NCBI GenBank assembly: GCA_037893245.1
Contig: JBAIAA010000117.1
Coordinates: 4,030,001-4,094,000, forward strand
From: Crossaster papposus
Lineage: Eukaryota > Echinodermata > Asteroidea > Velatida > Solasteridae
Length of the DNA stretch: 64,000 bases
Reading direction: 5' to 3'
Below, piece after piece: positions 31,740 to 42,799 of the stretch (positions are counted from its first letter, which is position 1; each line of letters begins with the position of its first letter). Both the position numbers and the translations under genes were made by a program. Under the pieces are notes generated by a model. It saw only the letters and a list, made by a program, of their open reading frames with translations, was not told the origin of the DNA and ran no database searches.

Positions 31740-33035
31740 GGAGGTTTTCACCATAGAGCAAAGTTGTTTCAATCAACAAATTCACCCGCAGTCACAAATA
31801 AACGCCGGGGCAGCTATGATTTGCTGTGTCAATGTACATGTAAAGTACATGTACATGTACATATGTACATGTACTGTATGGTGCCGCGAAATACGGTACC
31901 TCTGGAGACGTGAACACAATAGGGACAATGGGAGTAAAAAGGTCTCCAAAGGGTGATTTATATTTAGGTCTCCATTAGGAATTTAACGAATTAGATTTTT
32001 GGATTGTACTTAAATTACTCAAAAGCTAGGGTTAGGATGTGGGTTAGGGTTAGTGTTTGGGTTAGGGTATAATATAGGGTATATTGGTTGGAAATTTCAA
32101 CCCAGGAAAATAATTGTGGTTAAAATGGGAGCATTTTTTAAAAAGTGCTCGACTTTCTAACCATTTTGTACACGAGAACATGTCATGTTCGGTAAGGGAA
32201 GCCATGTCTCCGTCCACAGTGATACAAAAATGCGAATACATGTACAGTATAGTACATGCACATCACGGCCGGGTCAATCGCGGCGTGTAACGTTTTGCGT
32301 AACCCTCCCACGAATTTGCCTATAACCGTCCATCATTATCACGTGATATGAATAATGCATATATTACAATAGTCTGACCACGCCCCCTGTGTGCCAACTT
32401 GTCCAAGACCTTCGAGTGAGTCCACTGAGTTCGCGGGTGCGATTCGTCTGTAGATATAGATAGCGCCCTCTATAACATCGGTGGTTTGTGTCAGTGATCG
32501 CGGAATAAACAACACGAGGGTCTTGGAACCAAGACTAATGAGAATGTGGTTCTCGATCATGAATATGTACAAGTATAGTAATTATATGTAGCTTCTTTGC
32601 TTGTGGTGAATTTGCTTGTATTGCATACCATGTGCACTGCATCTACAAGTATATACAACACGTCAAATAAAGAATTTTAAAAACCACATCACAGTTCAGG
32701 AGCATCAAAAGGTGTTTTATTCTTGATGTATTTTCTGATTTGAAAAACAAATAACAGATGCAATGGTGCTTAAAATGTACACTTGCTGAATTATTCAGCT
32801 GAGAACCAGTCAGCGGCAAGATACTTTAGCTGGTAACCTGTTTTTCTAAAGCAAATTGTGTTCTGCATTTTTTGTGCCTGGTATAAAGCTCTGTGAAATT
32901 GTGTGAAAAAGGACTACATGTACAGTACACACACACTTATACTGTATGTCACTGAACTCGGTCCAGAGGGTATGTTTATATTAAACCCTACAAGTACTTC
33001 TGGTCAGAATCTTTGACAGTACTACATGTACTGTA
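31740..33035. other. Spacer between foldback elements and the YqaJ gene
   Basis: Contains ACATGTAC runs near 31845-31870, a short imperfect GGGTTAGGGTTAG tract at 32036-32070 and AATAAA on the minus strand near 32713 that could serve the YqaJ gene. No coding region found. Confidence 0.5.
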
Positions 33036-35247
33036 CTACTTCAGTTGCTCAATTTTTAAATGCCCATGTGCTACTCTTGTGGAAACTGTAGGAAGCAAAT
33101 GTTGGAAATAAATTAACTTGAGATGATCTAAGCACATTTCCACCCAGTCCTTGTCATAAGGAACATTTGCAATTACATGCTCATCAGCTGTCCAGACAAG
33201 AAATTTACAGCGTTCCTTGTTGGCACAATGCATAGCGATTTGAACTTGATAATAATAGCCTAACCCTGAAGCAGTCTGACGAAGAACATACTTCCCATCT
33301 ACCATACGAACATCGTACTTATTTGATTCAATCATTCTGATTAGGCTACCACCATAAGGTTGCAGTTTTTGGGAAGTTGGACACTTAATTTCCAAGATGG
33401 TGTTATCATCAATGATTCCATCAAGGCTGGCACCCAGCCACTGCTCTGCTGGGTGGACAACAAGTCCTGTGGTCTTTACTTTCTTGTGGTATGTTCGTTC
33501 ATAGAAATTACGAGCCAAGGGTTCGCATTCTTGCCCATGTCTTGTGGCAGCGTTGCCTAAAAACCTGCTGTTAAGCTTACGGTCAATCCACTTTTTGGGG
33601 TCTGCCTTCTTTGGCACACCTGAAGCCTCGCTGCTTGTTATCCTGATTTTTCGCTGGGCTCGCCACAGCGAAGAGTTTTGGTCTTTGGTTGCTCTGACAA
33701 GGTTGTCCCTGTGTTCACATTTCACGTATTTGTCAAATACAGCATTGCACAGGTGGCATTGATGTTCAACACAGTTGCCATGTACTTTGGGCAAAAAGTC
33801 ATTTTCATGTCTGATGATTTTACTTGGCTTAGCAGTCAAAACATGATTCATGATTGTTCCCGGAATTGAAGCTAGACCTGCGATTACTCCTGACTTGAAA
33901 TGCTGAATCAGATCATCATCTGTCTCAATTGATGTTGTAACAACAAATGTGGATTTACTAGCTGTTTCGTTTGAAGCACGTATGTTCTCAACTGTATCAG
34001 GAAGAACATTCTGGGATGTCGAGTTGTTCCACACACATGCTGTATCAGTACATGACACACCAGTGTAGCCTTTGATGGCAGCTTGGTTCGCTTTGTAGAG
34101 CACACCAGCTATATGACTACAACATTTTGCCCTGGTTAGCCATGCAGTCACACTTGACATAAACAACTTCAGCACTCTGTCTGCGTAGCGTTAACTCCAC
34201 AGAATGATAGGAGTCAATAGACTGTGAATGTCGTACGGGAGCTTTCATCATGATGTGTTCAGCGTCAGGTAGCTGGTGGACTATCTGACCTACCCATCCA
34301 GATCTCAAGTAATTCTGGCCCTCTATGAGAGACCGGTAGTTAGCATTTGGTTGGGCATCACATGCTGGATGGTTCAGGAAGTAGTCTTGGATAGCTATGG
34401 AAATATAATATGGTAGAACTCATTTAATTTCTTTTTGGGCAGTTTTGCTAGTTGATAATTGTACATAAATACTAGTTTCAATTATTTGCCACGAACATAG
34501 TCATTTTGCACACCTAAAACTTGACTGAAATAAACAAATTCATTAAACGACAAAATAAAACAAAGCCGGCATTACCATAAACACACCATTTTTTTGGGAG
34601 GGGGGGGGGTGGGGGGGTGCTTCATGTAGGGGATTATTGCCATAAATTATAAGCGAGTTTGATCATTCTCAGGTCAAAAGTCAGCTGTACCAAATTCCGC
34701 CTCGTCGAATAAGCCCTGCACACTGTTTTGGTACAGCCATGGAGGAAGGAAAACTGTTTTCCTTCCTCCATGGTACAGCTGACCTACCCATATTGCATTG
34801 CAGGAGTCAATTATCAAACTCGCTTATTGGATTGTTGTGATAGGAACTACCTGCTTCAATGCAGCCAGTAGTAGTATTATTAATTTATTTTCAGGAACTT
34901 TAAACGGTGCATATGAATAGGCTAGGCCTAGGGCCTACATTAACGTTGAACTATGATATGACTAAATTACAATGGCACACCCTAAACTCATTGACATTAA
35001 CGTCCAAGTATTTAAAAAGCAATAATTAAACTAGCATGCAAACTAACGGGAGTGTAATCTGTACTGTAGTGTAGGCCTAACGTTAACCAGGGTCCAACTC
35101 AATTTATACTCGGTCTCGGTGGTCGTGACTCGTGGTCGCGTCATATCGTGTCAAAATATCTCTTTGCAAGTCAAAACTTGAATCAAAGTACATACCTTCG
35201 TCAGTCAGGAAAGGCCACTGGCGTACATCGTCGACCCAAGTGTTCAT
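33036..35247 (-). pseudogene. SWIM zinc finger - YqaJ exonuclease gene of the ISL2EU-type element, one frameshift
   Basis: Minus-strand exons 35247-35196 (starts MNTWVDDVRQWPFL) and 34394-33036 join in frame. The SWIM finger is CDCMANQGK then CCSHIAGVLY; a one-base surplus A near 34134 puts its halves in different frames. Downstream is a Cys-rich linker (CHLCNAVFDKYVKCEH) and the YqaJ (lambda-exonuclease-like PD-(D/E)XK) domain: GQECEPLARNFYE, the Asp in GASLDGI, EIK in TILEIKCP, and a Gln helix in YYYQVQIAMHC. The family acts as 5'-3' exonuclease/recombinase. In these transposons it is an accessory protein of unknown exact role. The frameshift sits in a short A run (GGCAAAAT), so a sequencing error is possible. 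Confidence 0.8.
34650..34826. mobile_element. 177-bp hairpin MITE in the ISL2EU element
   Basis: The outer arms TAAGCGAGTTTGAT and ATCAAACTCGCTTA pair. Inner arms GTCAGCTGTACCA and TGGTACAGCTGAC pair, and the centre is CATGGAGGAAGGAAAAC facing GTTTTCCTTCCTCCATG. It lies in the intron of the YqaJ gene, just downstream (to the right) of a G-rich run at 34590-34617. Confidence 0.8.
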
Positions 35248-35443
35248 TTTTAACAAGATGATAAGTTTGAAGAAATAATAGTGCTATAGTACATGTAATA
35301 CAATAACAACTGTCAAAAATCCTAATTTTGTGTTTACTTTTACACACGGTTACGAAATTGCCGGCCAGCTACCGTGCGTGTACACCGCAGTGACCTGAAG
35401 TAGGGCGCCCTCAACCGTTTGAGTAATCTCGCCGGATTCGTGT

Positions 35444-36541
35444 ATAGTAAACTCGTGTCTCGCAGACATACGTCATGGTTACGTCGTCAGGGGTCACGTG
35501 ACGTCATCTTAAAGGTGCAATTGATTTAATCTTTAAAAATAAATAACAAATCAACCACAAAAGACCGAAACTTAATTTTTGTGGCAATAGATATAATAAT
35601 CCAGAATCTTCATTTTATCTCGTGTGCTTAAAATCACGTGACCCTTCCTTCCGGTCCAAACCGGAAGTGCCTCATAATTTGAAAGTGAAAAATGATATGA
35701 ACTTGCTTTCAACGATGTTAGTGTCTGGCTAGAATAAACTTTTCCAAAAAAAAATCAGGCGACGTCATAATATGTTATAGCGCCCTCTAGCGGCAGGTTG
35801 AAAAATGGTTAAAATGAATAATCTGTTGATGTGTGTGGCGAATTTTGCTGAAACCACTTTATAACCGGTGTATATAATCAGCTTCATGCTTAGACCATAT
35901 TGGGAAGGAGAAATATTTATGACGTCACCAAACCGGAAGTTACAATGAAAAATCCTTTAAACCTTAAACAATCGCTTAAAAATCAACCACTATAGATATA
36001 ATCCAGATTTTGGCATCAGATAGCAAAGTAAACACAGCTCTCGAGCTTTCTGTTAATTACGTCACGATGACGTCATCAAATGTCAGATTACAAGCAACCA
36101 AATATTTCTAGATTTAATCTTTGAAAATCAATAAAAAATCAACTGTAAGAGATCTGATTCAGATTTTTAAGGGAATTGATAGATTAATCCATGGTCTTCA
36201 TAATTTGTATTACATGCAAAAAAAACCTGACCCTTCCTTCCGGTCTAAACCGGAAGTGCATTATAATTTAAAAGTGGAAAACGATGTGAACTTACTTTCA
36301 ACGATGTTAGGCGCTGGCTAGGTTGTAAGTAACAAACAAGTTAACGGTGACTCCTAAAATGTTATAGCGCCCTCTAGCGGCTTGTTGACAAATGTTACAT
36401 CATATTACGATTACATTTGAATTATTACGTTTTTCGACCTTTAAGTCATATCTTAGCAACGGAACGTGCTAATGTAACATACGTTTGTATTGTTAGGTGA
36501 TAGATAGTTGCACAAAAAGTTCACAAACGTGTGACGTCATC
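35444..36541. mobile_element. Helitron-like repeat, copy 2, third segment (block C)
   Basis: Resumes at ATAGTAAACTCGTGTCTCGC, exactly where copy 2 was cut at 27059. It follows copy 3 (about 54620-55720) through CACGTGACGTCATC, CCGGTCCAAACCGG, a second C-like subunit with GATGTTAGGCGCTGGCTAGG, and ends with ACAAACGTGTGACGTCATCG. After 36541 it diverges, and the hairpin-CTAG terminus seen in copies 1 and 3 is missing. ORF 36121 is incidental. Confidence 0.85.
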
Positions 36542-36571
36542 GTTTTCATCAGTTCTGGTTGCGCATGCGCA

Positions 36572-36758
36572 GTCCCTAGTTAATGGTAATGGTATACAGT
36601 CCCTAGTTTTTCGTATACACGACTGTTATACTTTTTTTTGTAAGACTCTATCTAGTCTAGATGAGATTATTAATTAACCAATCATTTTGGTTAATATAAA
36701 ATTAGGTATAAAGTCGTGTATACAAAAAACTATGGACTGTATACAATTAACTAGGGAT
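36572..36758. mobile_element. 187-bp palindromic MITE
   Basis: TCCCTAGTTAAT pairs with ATTAACTAGGGA. Inner arms GTATACAGTCC / GGACTGTATAC and GTATACACGACT / AGTCGTGTATAC also pair. The central loop carries TCTAGTCTAGATGAG. Located immediately after the point where copy 2 of the Helitron-like repeat fades. Confidence 0.8.
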
Positions 36759-36759
36759 T

Positions 36760-37790
36760 GTATCCATTTATTTTGGTGAATTATGGCTGTCAACCTTCAT
36801 TGGTATTCATAATGTTCCGCGCGTATTGAGTTTCCATTGTCTGTGTCGGGAACTACGTAAAAATGGTAGGGTTAGGGTCACGTAAAAATAGCCACTTTGT
36901 AGATTAAATTACAGGTCAAAGTTGATTCACTGTATATTTTTTTTTCTTCCAAATCTGGCACAAAATTGTACACTTGATTGAAGAAAAATATTTAAAGGAT
37001 TCAAGCAAAGAAACAAAAACACACAATAATTGATAACTTTCATGTAATATTCTAAAATGAATTTGACATGCATGCACGTACAAGCATGACATTGGCAGGT
37101 ATCCTTTTTTTTTTTACGTAAAAATTGTGACATGCCCCCAACTGCGAACAAATGAAATCTGCTCAAATTGACATCTAGATATTCTGCCCATCCCCGTTCA
37201 AATATTGAATGGAAAAACTGCACAACAAATTTTGAAGTATTTGCTTTTCCACCCCCTACTTTTGTAAAATGTGGCCCCACCCCCCCAAAACACAAATTTT
37301 TTTTCACCTCTAATACAAAGAAAAGAACATTTTTCTGAAATGTTTTTTGGATAAGCACCCCACTTTTTAGTGCCATGGTGTAGCAAAAAGGATAGCAAAA
37401 AATCAATTCAATTTAAGTATTTTTTTCATTCATTGCAGCTCAAATGCTCAATTGTGAACGATTTACAATAAAGTAGTACTATAAAAAACTACCAATTACA
37501 AGTAATTGAATATCTAATAATAGAACAGTAGACTGGCATCAAGTGGTTTGTGACCCTAAAGTGCCTAAACGTTTTAAAAAGTGTACCCAAAAATACATAC
37601 AAGCTCCCATATAACCCCACTGACTAACTGTTTAGAGTTATAATTATTTATCTTCTTACAATTACAAATCCATTACACTGATGTCTACATATAGTTTCAA
37701 TGCCTCTTGTCACTTGTCATGTCAACAAATTAATTAGTCTTACGACATCAAAATCATTGTAAAGTTTTTCTGTTTCTATTGTTTTTGCAG
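36760..37790. other. Spacer, no recognised feature
   Basis: AT-rich DNA with chance ORFs (minus 36927-37406). The last 45 bp form a pyrimidine-rich acceptor region (TTTCTATTGTTTTTGCAG) for the exon at 37791. Confidence 0.5.
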
Positions 37791-38015
37791 ATGGCATCCG
37801 CTAACATCAAAATCCTATCGACAGATAGCTACCCTACAAAACATGCATGCGCTGTTGATGTCCTGACTGACCAGAATGACATCAAACAGCTTTTTCTGGA
37901 TGACAAGCTGCAGAATCACTTCTAGCGTGGCAAATTCTACACATTGGTTGCCTGCAACAGCTTTATTGTAGCTACAACTAATAAACCTGCTCTCAAAGTA
38001 ACACCTAAAACAAGA
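37791..38015 (+). pseudogene. OB-fold-like exon with an in-frame TAG
   Basis: Bounded by a strong acceptor (TTTTTGCAG) and donor (GTAAGT), 75 codons, phase 0. It begins MASANIKILSTDSYPTKHAC and ends NKPALKVTPKTR. Codon 45 (37923-37925) is TAG; the frame is otherwise open to the donor. The short beta-rich pattern (YTLVACNSFIVATTNKP) resembles the first exon of the minus-strand gene at 43.8-50.1 kb (SFLIRQF then VLVVNKHSRITR), so the two may be paralogues with an OB-like single-strand-binding fold. The next exon would lie where the LINE begins (38.3 kb). Probably a decayed gene; alternatively a sequencing error at TAG. Confidence 0.4.
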
Positions 38016-38497
38016 GTAAGTACCAAAATTCCTTACTAAACAATTTACTGTACTAAACAATAATTGCACCTCTGCCAAAAAAATTAAAAAAATTCCATAC
38101 AACTTATTAACATCATTATATACTATCAAGGTATGAATATCAACATTATAATTTACCTACCCATAGTGGTAATTTAATAGCCATTCCACCTCCACCAATA
38201 ATTGTCTGCCATTTGGTTTTTCTGTCCCTGCCTCATTGTCTGATAACTTTTCCTCAAAATTCTTCTTGGTTTTGTTTACACTTCTAAAACTAATTGTCTT
38301 CTCTCTGCCAACAGCCTTGCATTACCAACACACTCTCGTAAAAGTTGGTACCTTAATCCTGTCTTAACTTCTGCGATGATGCGTGACGAGTAAGGACGTA
38401 TATTCTCTACGCTCCCCCATTTTATCAATTTTATGCGTCTTCTGAACCAAATATTGCCACTGCTGTTGAAAGTTAAGCTGGATTTATACACCCGACC

Positions 38498-39361
38498 ATG
38501 TCTGACAACGATTCTTCAAAGAAAGGAGCTCATAATCTTCGAAAATCAAGATCGAAAAAAGACCCCGTGAGCCCGAGTGACAGCGACCAAGATGGCGGCT
38601 GCGTTGCGTCATGTACCTGCAGTGGTAAGCTGTCAATCATTGATGGCAAGCTGGACAAGATCCTGGCGACCATCAATAGCATTGAAGCTCGACTCGGGTC
38701 TTTGGAGCTTAAACATCATGAAATCCATCAGCAGGTGGCTACACATTCAACCGACATCGATGACTTGAAAACATCTGTCACGTTTGTCCAACAAAGCCAT
38801 GACGCCATCAAGTCACAGATAAAGGAAAAGACTGAATACAACTTGAGAATCATCAGGAACCTTGAAGACAAGATCGACGACATACATAATCGAAGTCGCC
38901 GTAGCAACATCGTCATTCAAGGGGTTCCTGAAGGCTCTGAGGTCGGGTCGGGATCCTGCGAGGACTTCGTCCAAGGGCTACTGACAGACCACCTGAAGCT
39001 CCAGGGTGCCGACGAGGTCGAGATTGACCGTGCGCACCGCACCGGTCCACCGCCCGGTGTTGGCCCAACAGCAGCCCTTACCTCACCTCGTCCAAGGCCC
39101 ATTCACTGCCGGCTCCTCAGGTACACAGATCGCCAGTACATCTTGAAGAATGCCGCTAAACACCTGAAGAACAACAAGTACAAGGGGAAGAACGTCTTCA
39201 TAACAGACGATGTGACACCCAAGGTAAGGGCCCAACGCAAGGAGTTGAGGGAAATGCACCTACGACGCATTCAAGAACAAGAGCGGGTCCACTTCGCCAC
39301 GATCAGGTACAAAATCCGCGATGGCCCGTTCAAATCGTATCGTCTTGGGGGAGAGGCGTGA
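38498..39361 (+). CDS. LINE ORF1p, L1-type (coiled coil, RRM, C-terminal domain)
   Basis: 287 codons, intact. A charged, Ser-rich N terminus (KKGAHNLRKSRSKKD) and a small Cys pair (VASCTCSG) precede heptad-like coiled coil at about residues 47-135 (IDGKLDKILATINSIEARLG, then DKIDDIHNRSRRSN). An RRM-like part starts at NIVIQGVPEG, with DHLKLQGADEVEIDRAHRTG, and the C-terminal domain includes NVFITDDVTPKVRAQRKELR. This order matches Transposase_22/L1 ORF1p, an RNA-binding trimer and nucleic-acid chaperone. Such ORF1 types also occur outside L1. Just upstream, on the same strand, of ORF2. Confidence 0.85.
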   Translation: MSDNDSSKKGAHNLRKSRSKKDPVSPSDSDQDGGCVASCTCSGKLSIIDGKLDKILATINSIEARLGSLELKHHEIHQQVATHSTDIDDLKTSVTFVQQSHDAIKSQIKEKTEYNLRIIRNLEDKIDDIHNRSRRSNIVIQGVPEGSEVGSGSCEDFVQGLLTDHLKLQGADEVEIDRAHRTGPPPGVGPTAALTSPRPRPIHCRLLRYTDRQYILKNAAKHLKNNKYKGKNVFITDDVTPKVRAQRKELREMHLRRIQEQERVHFATIRYKIRDGPFKSYRLGGEA

Positions 39362-39553
39362 GAACACGCTGAATCGCAATATAATTATATATAATCTACT
39401 ATTTATTCATGTTTCTTGTTCTGTGTTTTATGTTTGTCCTGTGTACCAGTGTGAGACAAATCGACATAAAATTCATCCTGCTTGTTCTGGGAAATTTGGT
39501 ATGTATAAGTATTTATGTTTTTTAAATCTGACCAATTAACCTAATGCATTACC

Positions 39554-42404
39554 ATGAATTATAATATAGATCCGAATATTAATTTTGATATCCCCGACAA
39601 AAATTGCAATTATTACGATCAGGATGAATTTCTTGATACCTTTATTACGAGTACAGATACAAAATTGTTGCATTTCAATGCCCGTAGTCTACGTAAAAAT
39701 ATATCAAGCATTCTTCAATATTTTAATTTATTACAAAAGAGATTTACGGTCATTGGGATATCCGAAACCTGGTTAACTGATATGCAGGACCCTCTAATAC
39801 AAATTCCAAACTACACCATTGAGGGAACCTGTAGACAAAGCAAGAGGGGTGGAGGGGTTGCACTCTATATACAAGAGGATTTGGTGTATAAAACTCGTAT
39901 TGAATTATCATTAAATAACGATGATATTGAATCGTGTTTTATCAAACTTATTAATACAGGCAAAGCAAATATTATCATTGGAATTGTCTATAAACCTCCC
40001 TGTGTTTTATATAACAACTTCATGGAAAGCTTCAACACAATTTTATCAGTAATATCCACTGAAAATAAAAAGTGCTATATCATGGGCGATTATAATATCA
40101 ATCTTCTGGATTATGATACTGACAATAATGTGCCAAACTTTATGAATACTATTTTATCCTACTCATTTTTTCCGACTATTGATAAACCAACAAGGATTAC
40201 TGCTGATAGTGCAACTCTCATTGATAATATTTTAACTAATGATTTGGCAATACATTCCGCAGGTGTCTTGATGACTGATATTACAGACCATCTTCCCGTA
40301 TTCTTAGTTATTAACAATTTTAAAGAAGGTTCCCGAACCGACAAACATTTCAAAAAGCGTAATTTTAATGCCAGTAACATCGATAACTTCGCTCATGATT
40401 TAAATGCAATTGACTGGGATTCTTTAATACTAACCAACGATTTACACTGCGTGTATGACACGTTTCTATTAGAAGTTCAACAACTATATGATCAAAATTT
40501 CCCGTTACAAGAAGTCAAATGTCGCTATGATAAATGTAAGTCTCCATGGCTATCTGATGGTATATATAATTCTATCCGACGTAAAAATCATTTATACAAA
40601 AAATTTGTGAAAAACCCGACTGTAAATAATAAATATGTTTATATTCAGTATAAAAACAAACTAAATTTATTAATTAAAACAGCAAAGAAAAAATTTCTAT
40701 GTACAAAATTTAATCAAGTAAAAGGTAATATTAAAGGTACCTGGAAAGTTATAAATTCTCTACTCAACAAACGTAAGCAACATTCAAAAACATCATTCTT
40801 TTTTAAAGATGATATTGAAATTACAGATAATAAGGAAATTGCCGATGCATTTAACAACTACTTCGTTAACATCGGCAGTAGCCTTTCCAGTGGCCTCCCG
40901 TTATGTAACACTTCCTTTGATTCATTTCTGAACAACAAATGTCCGAATTCACTCTTTTTTGTACCTATTACCCAGGAAGAGATTGTGGATTGTTTAAACA
41001 AAATTCCTTCAGGCAAGGCTCCTGGTTTTGATGGTTTAAGTTCTTTTGTAATTAAGCAGGTAAGGTATTCATTAGCTAAACCTCTGGCTGACATCTTTAA
41101 CAAATGTCTGACAGCTGGTGTGTTTCCTGACAGTCTGTCTAAAAATAGCCCAGGTAACTCCAATATATAAAAAAGGCTGTAAGCATGAGTTTACAAACTA
41201 TAGACCCATTTCAGTCTTGTCTACAATTTCAAAACTTTTTGAAAAACTTATTTATAAACGATTAATCTCTTTTATTAATAAACATAATATTCTCTCTGAA
41301 TCTCAATTTGGATTTCGACAAAAACGCTCAACTGACTTGGCCACATCGTATGTTATTAGTAAATTATGTAAAGCTATTGATAGTAATAATTTTTCTTTAG
41401 GCGTCTTTTTGGATTTATCAAAAGCTTTCGACACCGTAAATCATTACATTTTAATCAGAAAATTAGAACATTATGGTGTGCGTGGATCAGCCTTGGAATT
41501 ACTTAAAAGTTATCTATGTAACAGCAAACAGTATGTATCATTTAATTCTGTAAATTCTATCAGTCAACTCATTACATGTGGGGTACCTCAGGGTTCCGTG
41601 TTGGGTATGTTGCTTTTCCTTATTTATATTAATGATATATGCAATACCTCGGACAGAATTACGTTTTGTTTATTTGCCGACGATACAAGTCTGTTGTACA
41701 CTGACAATAATGTAAATGAAGCTATTCAAAACATCAATGTGGAACTTGAAAAAATAGGTACTTGGCTGTTAGCAAACAAATTATGTATTAATGTTCTTAA
41801 ATCAAATTACATGATTTTTTGTGCCAGTCAATACAAGTATACACAATCTGTTCCTTTGATTTTAAATAATATAAGGCTTAGTCAAGTTAAAAAAACTAAA
41901 TTTCTTGGTGTAATTATTGATGAAAATCTTACATGGAAAAGTCATATTGATGAGATAGCAACAAAAATATCCACGAATATTGGAATAATGAATCGGTTAA
42001 AATATTACCTCCCCAGCAGGATTTTATTAACATTGTATAATTCATTTGTTTTACCATATTTAAATTATTCAATCTTGACTTGGGCCAGTTCATCATCTAA
42101 ATGTAACAAATTACTAATTTTACAAAAACGAGCAGTTCGTGTAATTTTGAATGCTGGTTACCGTGATCATTCTGCTCCATTGTTTGCTAAATTAAATTTA
42201 TTACAATGTAATGATTTATACCACCTTAATTTGGGAAAATTCATGTATAAATTTATGCATAATGCCCTTCCTGTGTGTTTTAATTGTTGTTTTACTTTAA
42301 CATCTAACGTTCATGTACATAATACTCGAAGTAGTGCCAGGGGAAATTTATTAGCCCAATTTATAGACACACCATTTTCCCCAGTTTTTGTTTGCTGGGC
42401 TTAA
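39554..42404 (+). pseudogene. LINE ORF2: APE endonuclease and reverse transcriptase, one frameshift
   Basis: Frame 39554-41170 holds the endonuclease: HFNARSLRKN, the catalytic Glu in SETWL, GIVYKPP, GDYNIN, LIDNIL and TDHLPVFLVI, then the linker up to the RT N terminus (IPSGKAPGFDGLS). Frame 41118-42404 continues with IAQVTPIYKKG, NYRPISVL, FLDLSKAFDTVNH (motif A), GVPQGSVLGMLLF (motif B) and FADDTSLL (motif C), then KFLGVIID and the thumb. The two frames meet in an A-run near 41142 with one extra base, so the ORF is off by one there. Otherwise open. FADDT, the APE endonuclease and the end region favour CR1/L2/Jockey affinity; the exact clade needs a tree. Confidence 0.85.
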
Positions 42405-42545
42405 TATCACAATGTTATTATTGTTCATATGTTTTTTCATAAGGTTTTAATATAATAACTGTGTCAGTAAGCAGCTTGGTGAATTTGTAGCTCACCAATA
42501 CTGACTACTTGATGATATCCGGAGAGAGTGTAATGTACGCACATT

Positions 42546-42790
42546 TATAGATGATGTGCCCTCTGACGTCACGTGTTTACATCCGTATTCAAAAGTGTCC
42601 AGCAGTGATGCGCACGTACCCATCATGTTTTACATAAAATTTGCTTAAAGAGTGACATCGCAGGTCAGACCGCCTTTGAATTATATGACCTCTTATGTCA
42701 TCTCTTAACCAAATTTATGTAAAACATGATGCGTGCGCATATTGACGGGCACATTTGAATACAGATGTAAACAGAGGCACATCGTCTATA
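42546..42790. mobile_element. 245-bp hairpin MITE
   Basis: TATAGATGATGTGCC pairs with GGCACATCGTCTATA; further arm pairs are GTTTACATC / GATGTAAAC and CATCATGTTTTACATAAA with its complement. There are about four small interruptions. It lies 140 bp beyond the LINE ORF2 stop. Confidence 0.8.
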
Positions 42791-42799
42791 GGGTCACGA

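Larger units (their letters stand above)
27060..35443. mobile_element. ISL2EU/IS4EU-type (PIF/Harbinger-related) DNA transposon, 8.4 kb, complete ends
   Basis: The TIRs are about 62 bp (27060-27121 and 35382-35443), both starting ACACGAATCCGGCGA and ending near CACTGCGGTGT, with about six mismatches. AT flanks each end (27058-27059, 35444-35445). The empty site in copy 1 reads AACCCTATAGTAAAC, so the element removed with one AT restores it. It encodes a THAP-DDE transposase (plus strand) and a SWIM-YqaJ nuclease (minus strand), the two-gene content reported for ISL2EU/IS4EU elements. Four hairpin MITEs lie between or beside the genes. The transposase gene looks whole; the nuclease gene has one frameshift. 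Transposition is therefore plausible only with help. Confidence 0.88.
38275..42404 (+). mobile_element. Nearly full-length CR1/L2/Jockey-group LINE with an L1-type ORF1
   Basis: Two-ORF non-LTR retrotransposon: ORF1 38498-39361, spacer 39362-39553, ORF2 39554-42404. The 5' boundary is set loosely at the 5' UTR before ORF1. The 3' end is uncertain: ORF2 closes in a non-conserved tail and no poly(A) or microsatellite tail follows, so a small 3' truncation is likely. One frameshift is visible. Sequence is otherwise intact, suggesting a fairly recent insertion. Confidence 0.85.

Noticed and set aside
32036-32070. GGGTTAGGGTTAG tract as an interstitial telomere
   Set aside because: Only a few imperfect units; similar GGGTTAGGGTTAA words occur as MITE ends (19871, 49231).
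33360-33869. Plus-strand ORFs 33360-33560, 33544-33762 and 33678-33869
   Set aside because: Shadows of the minus-strand YqaJ coding frame.
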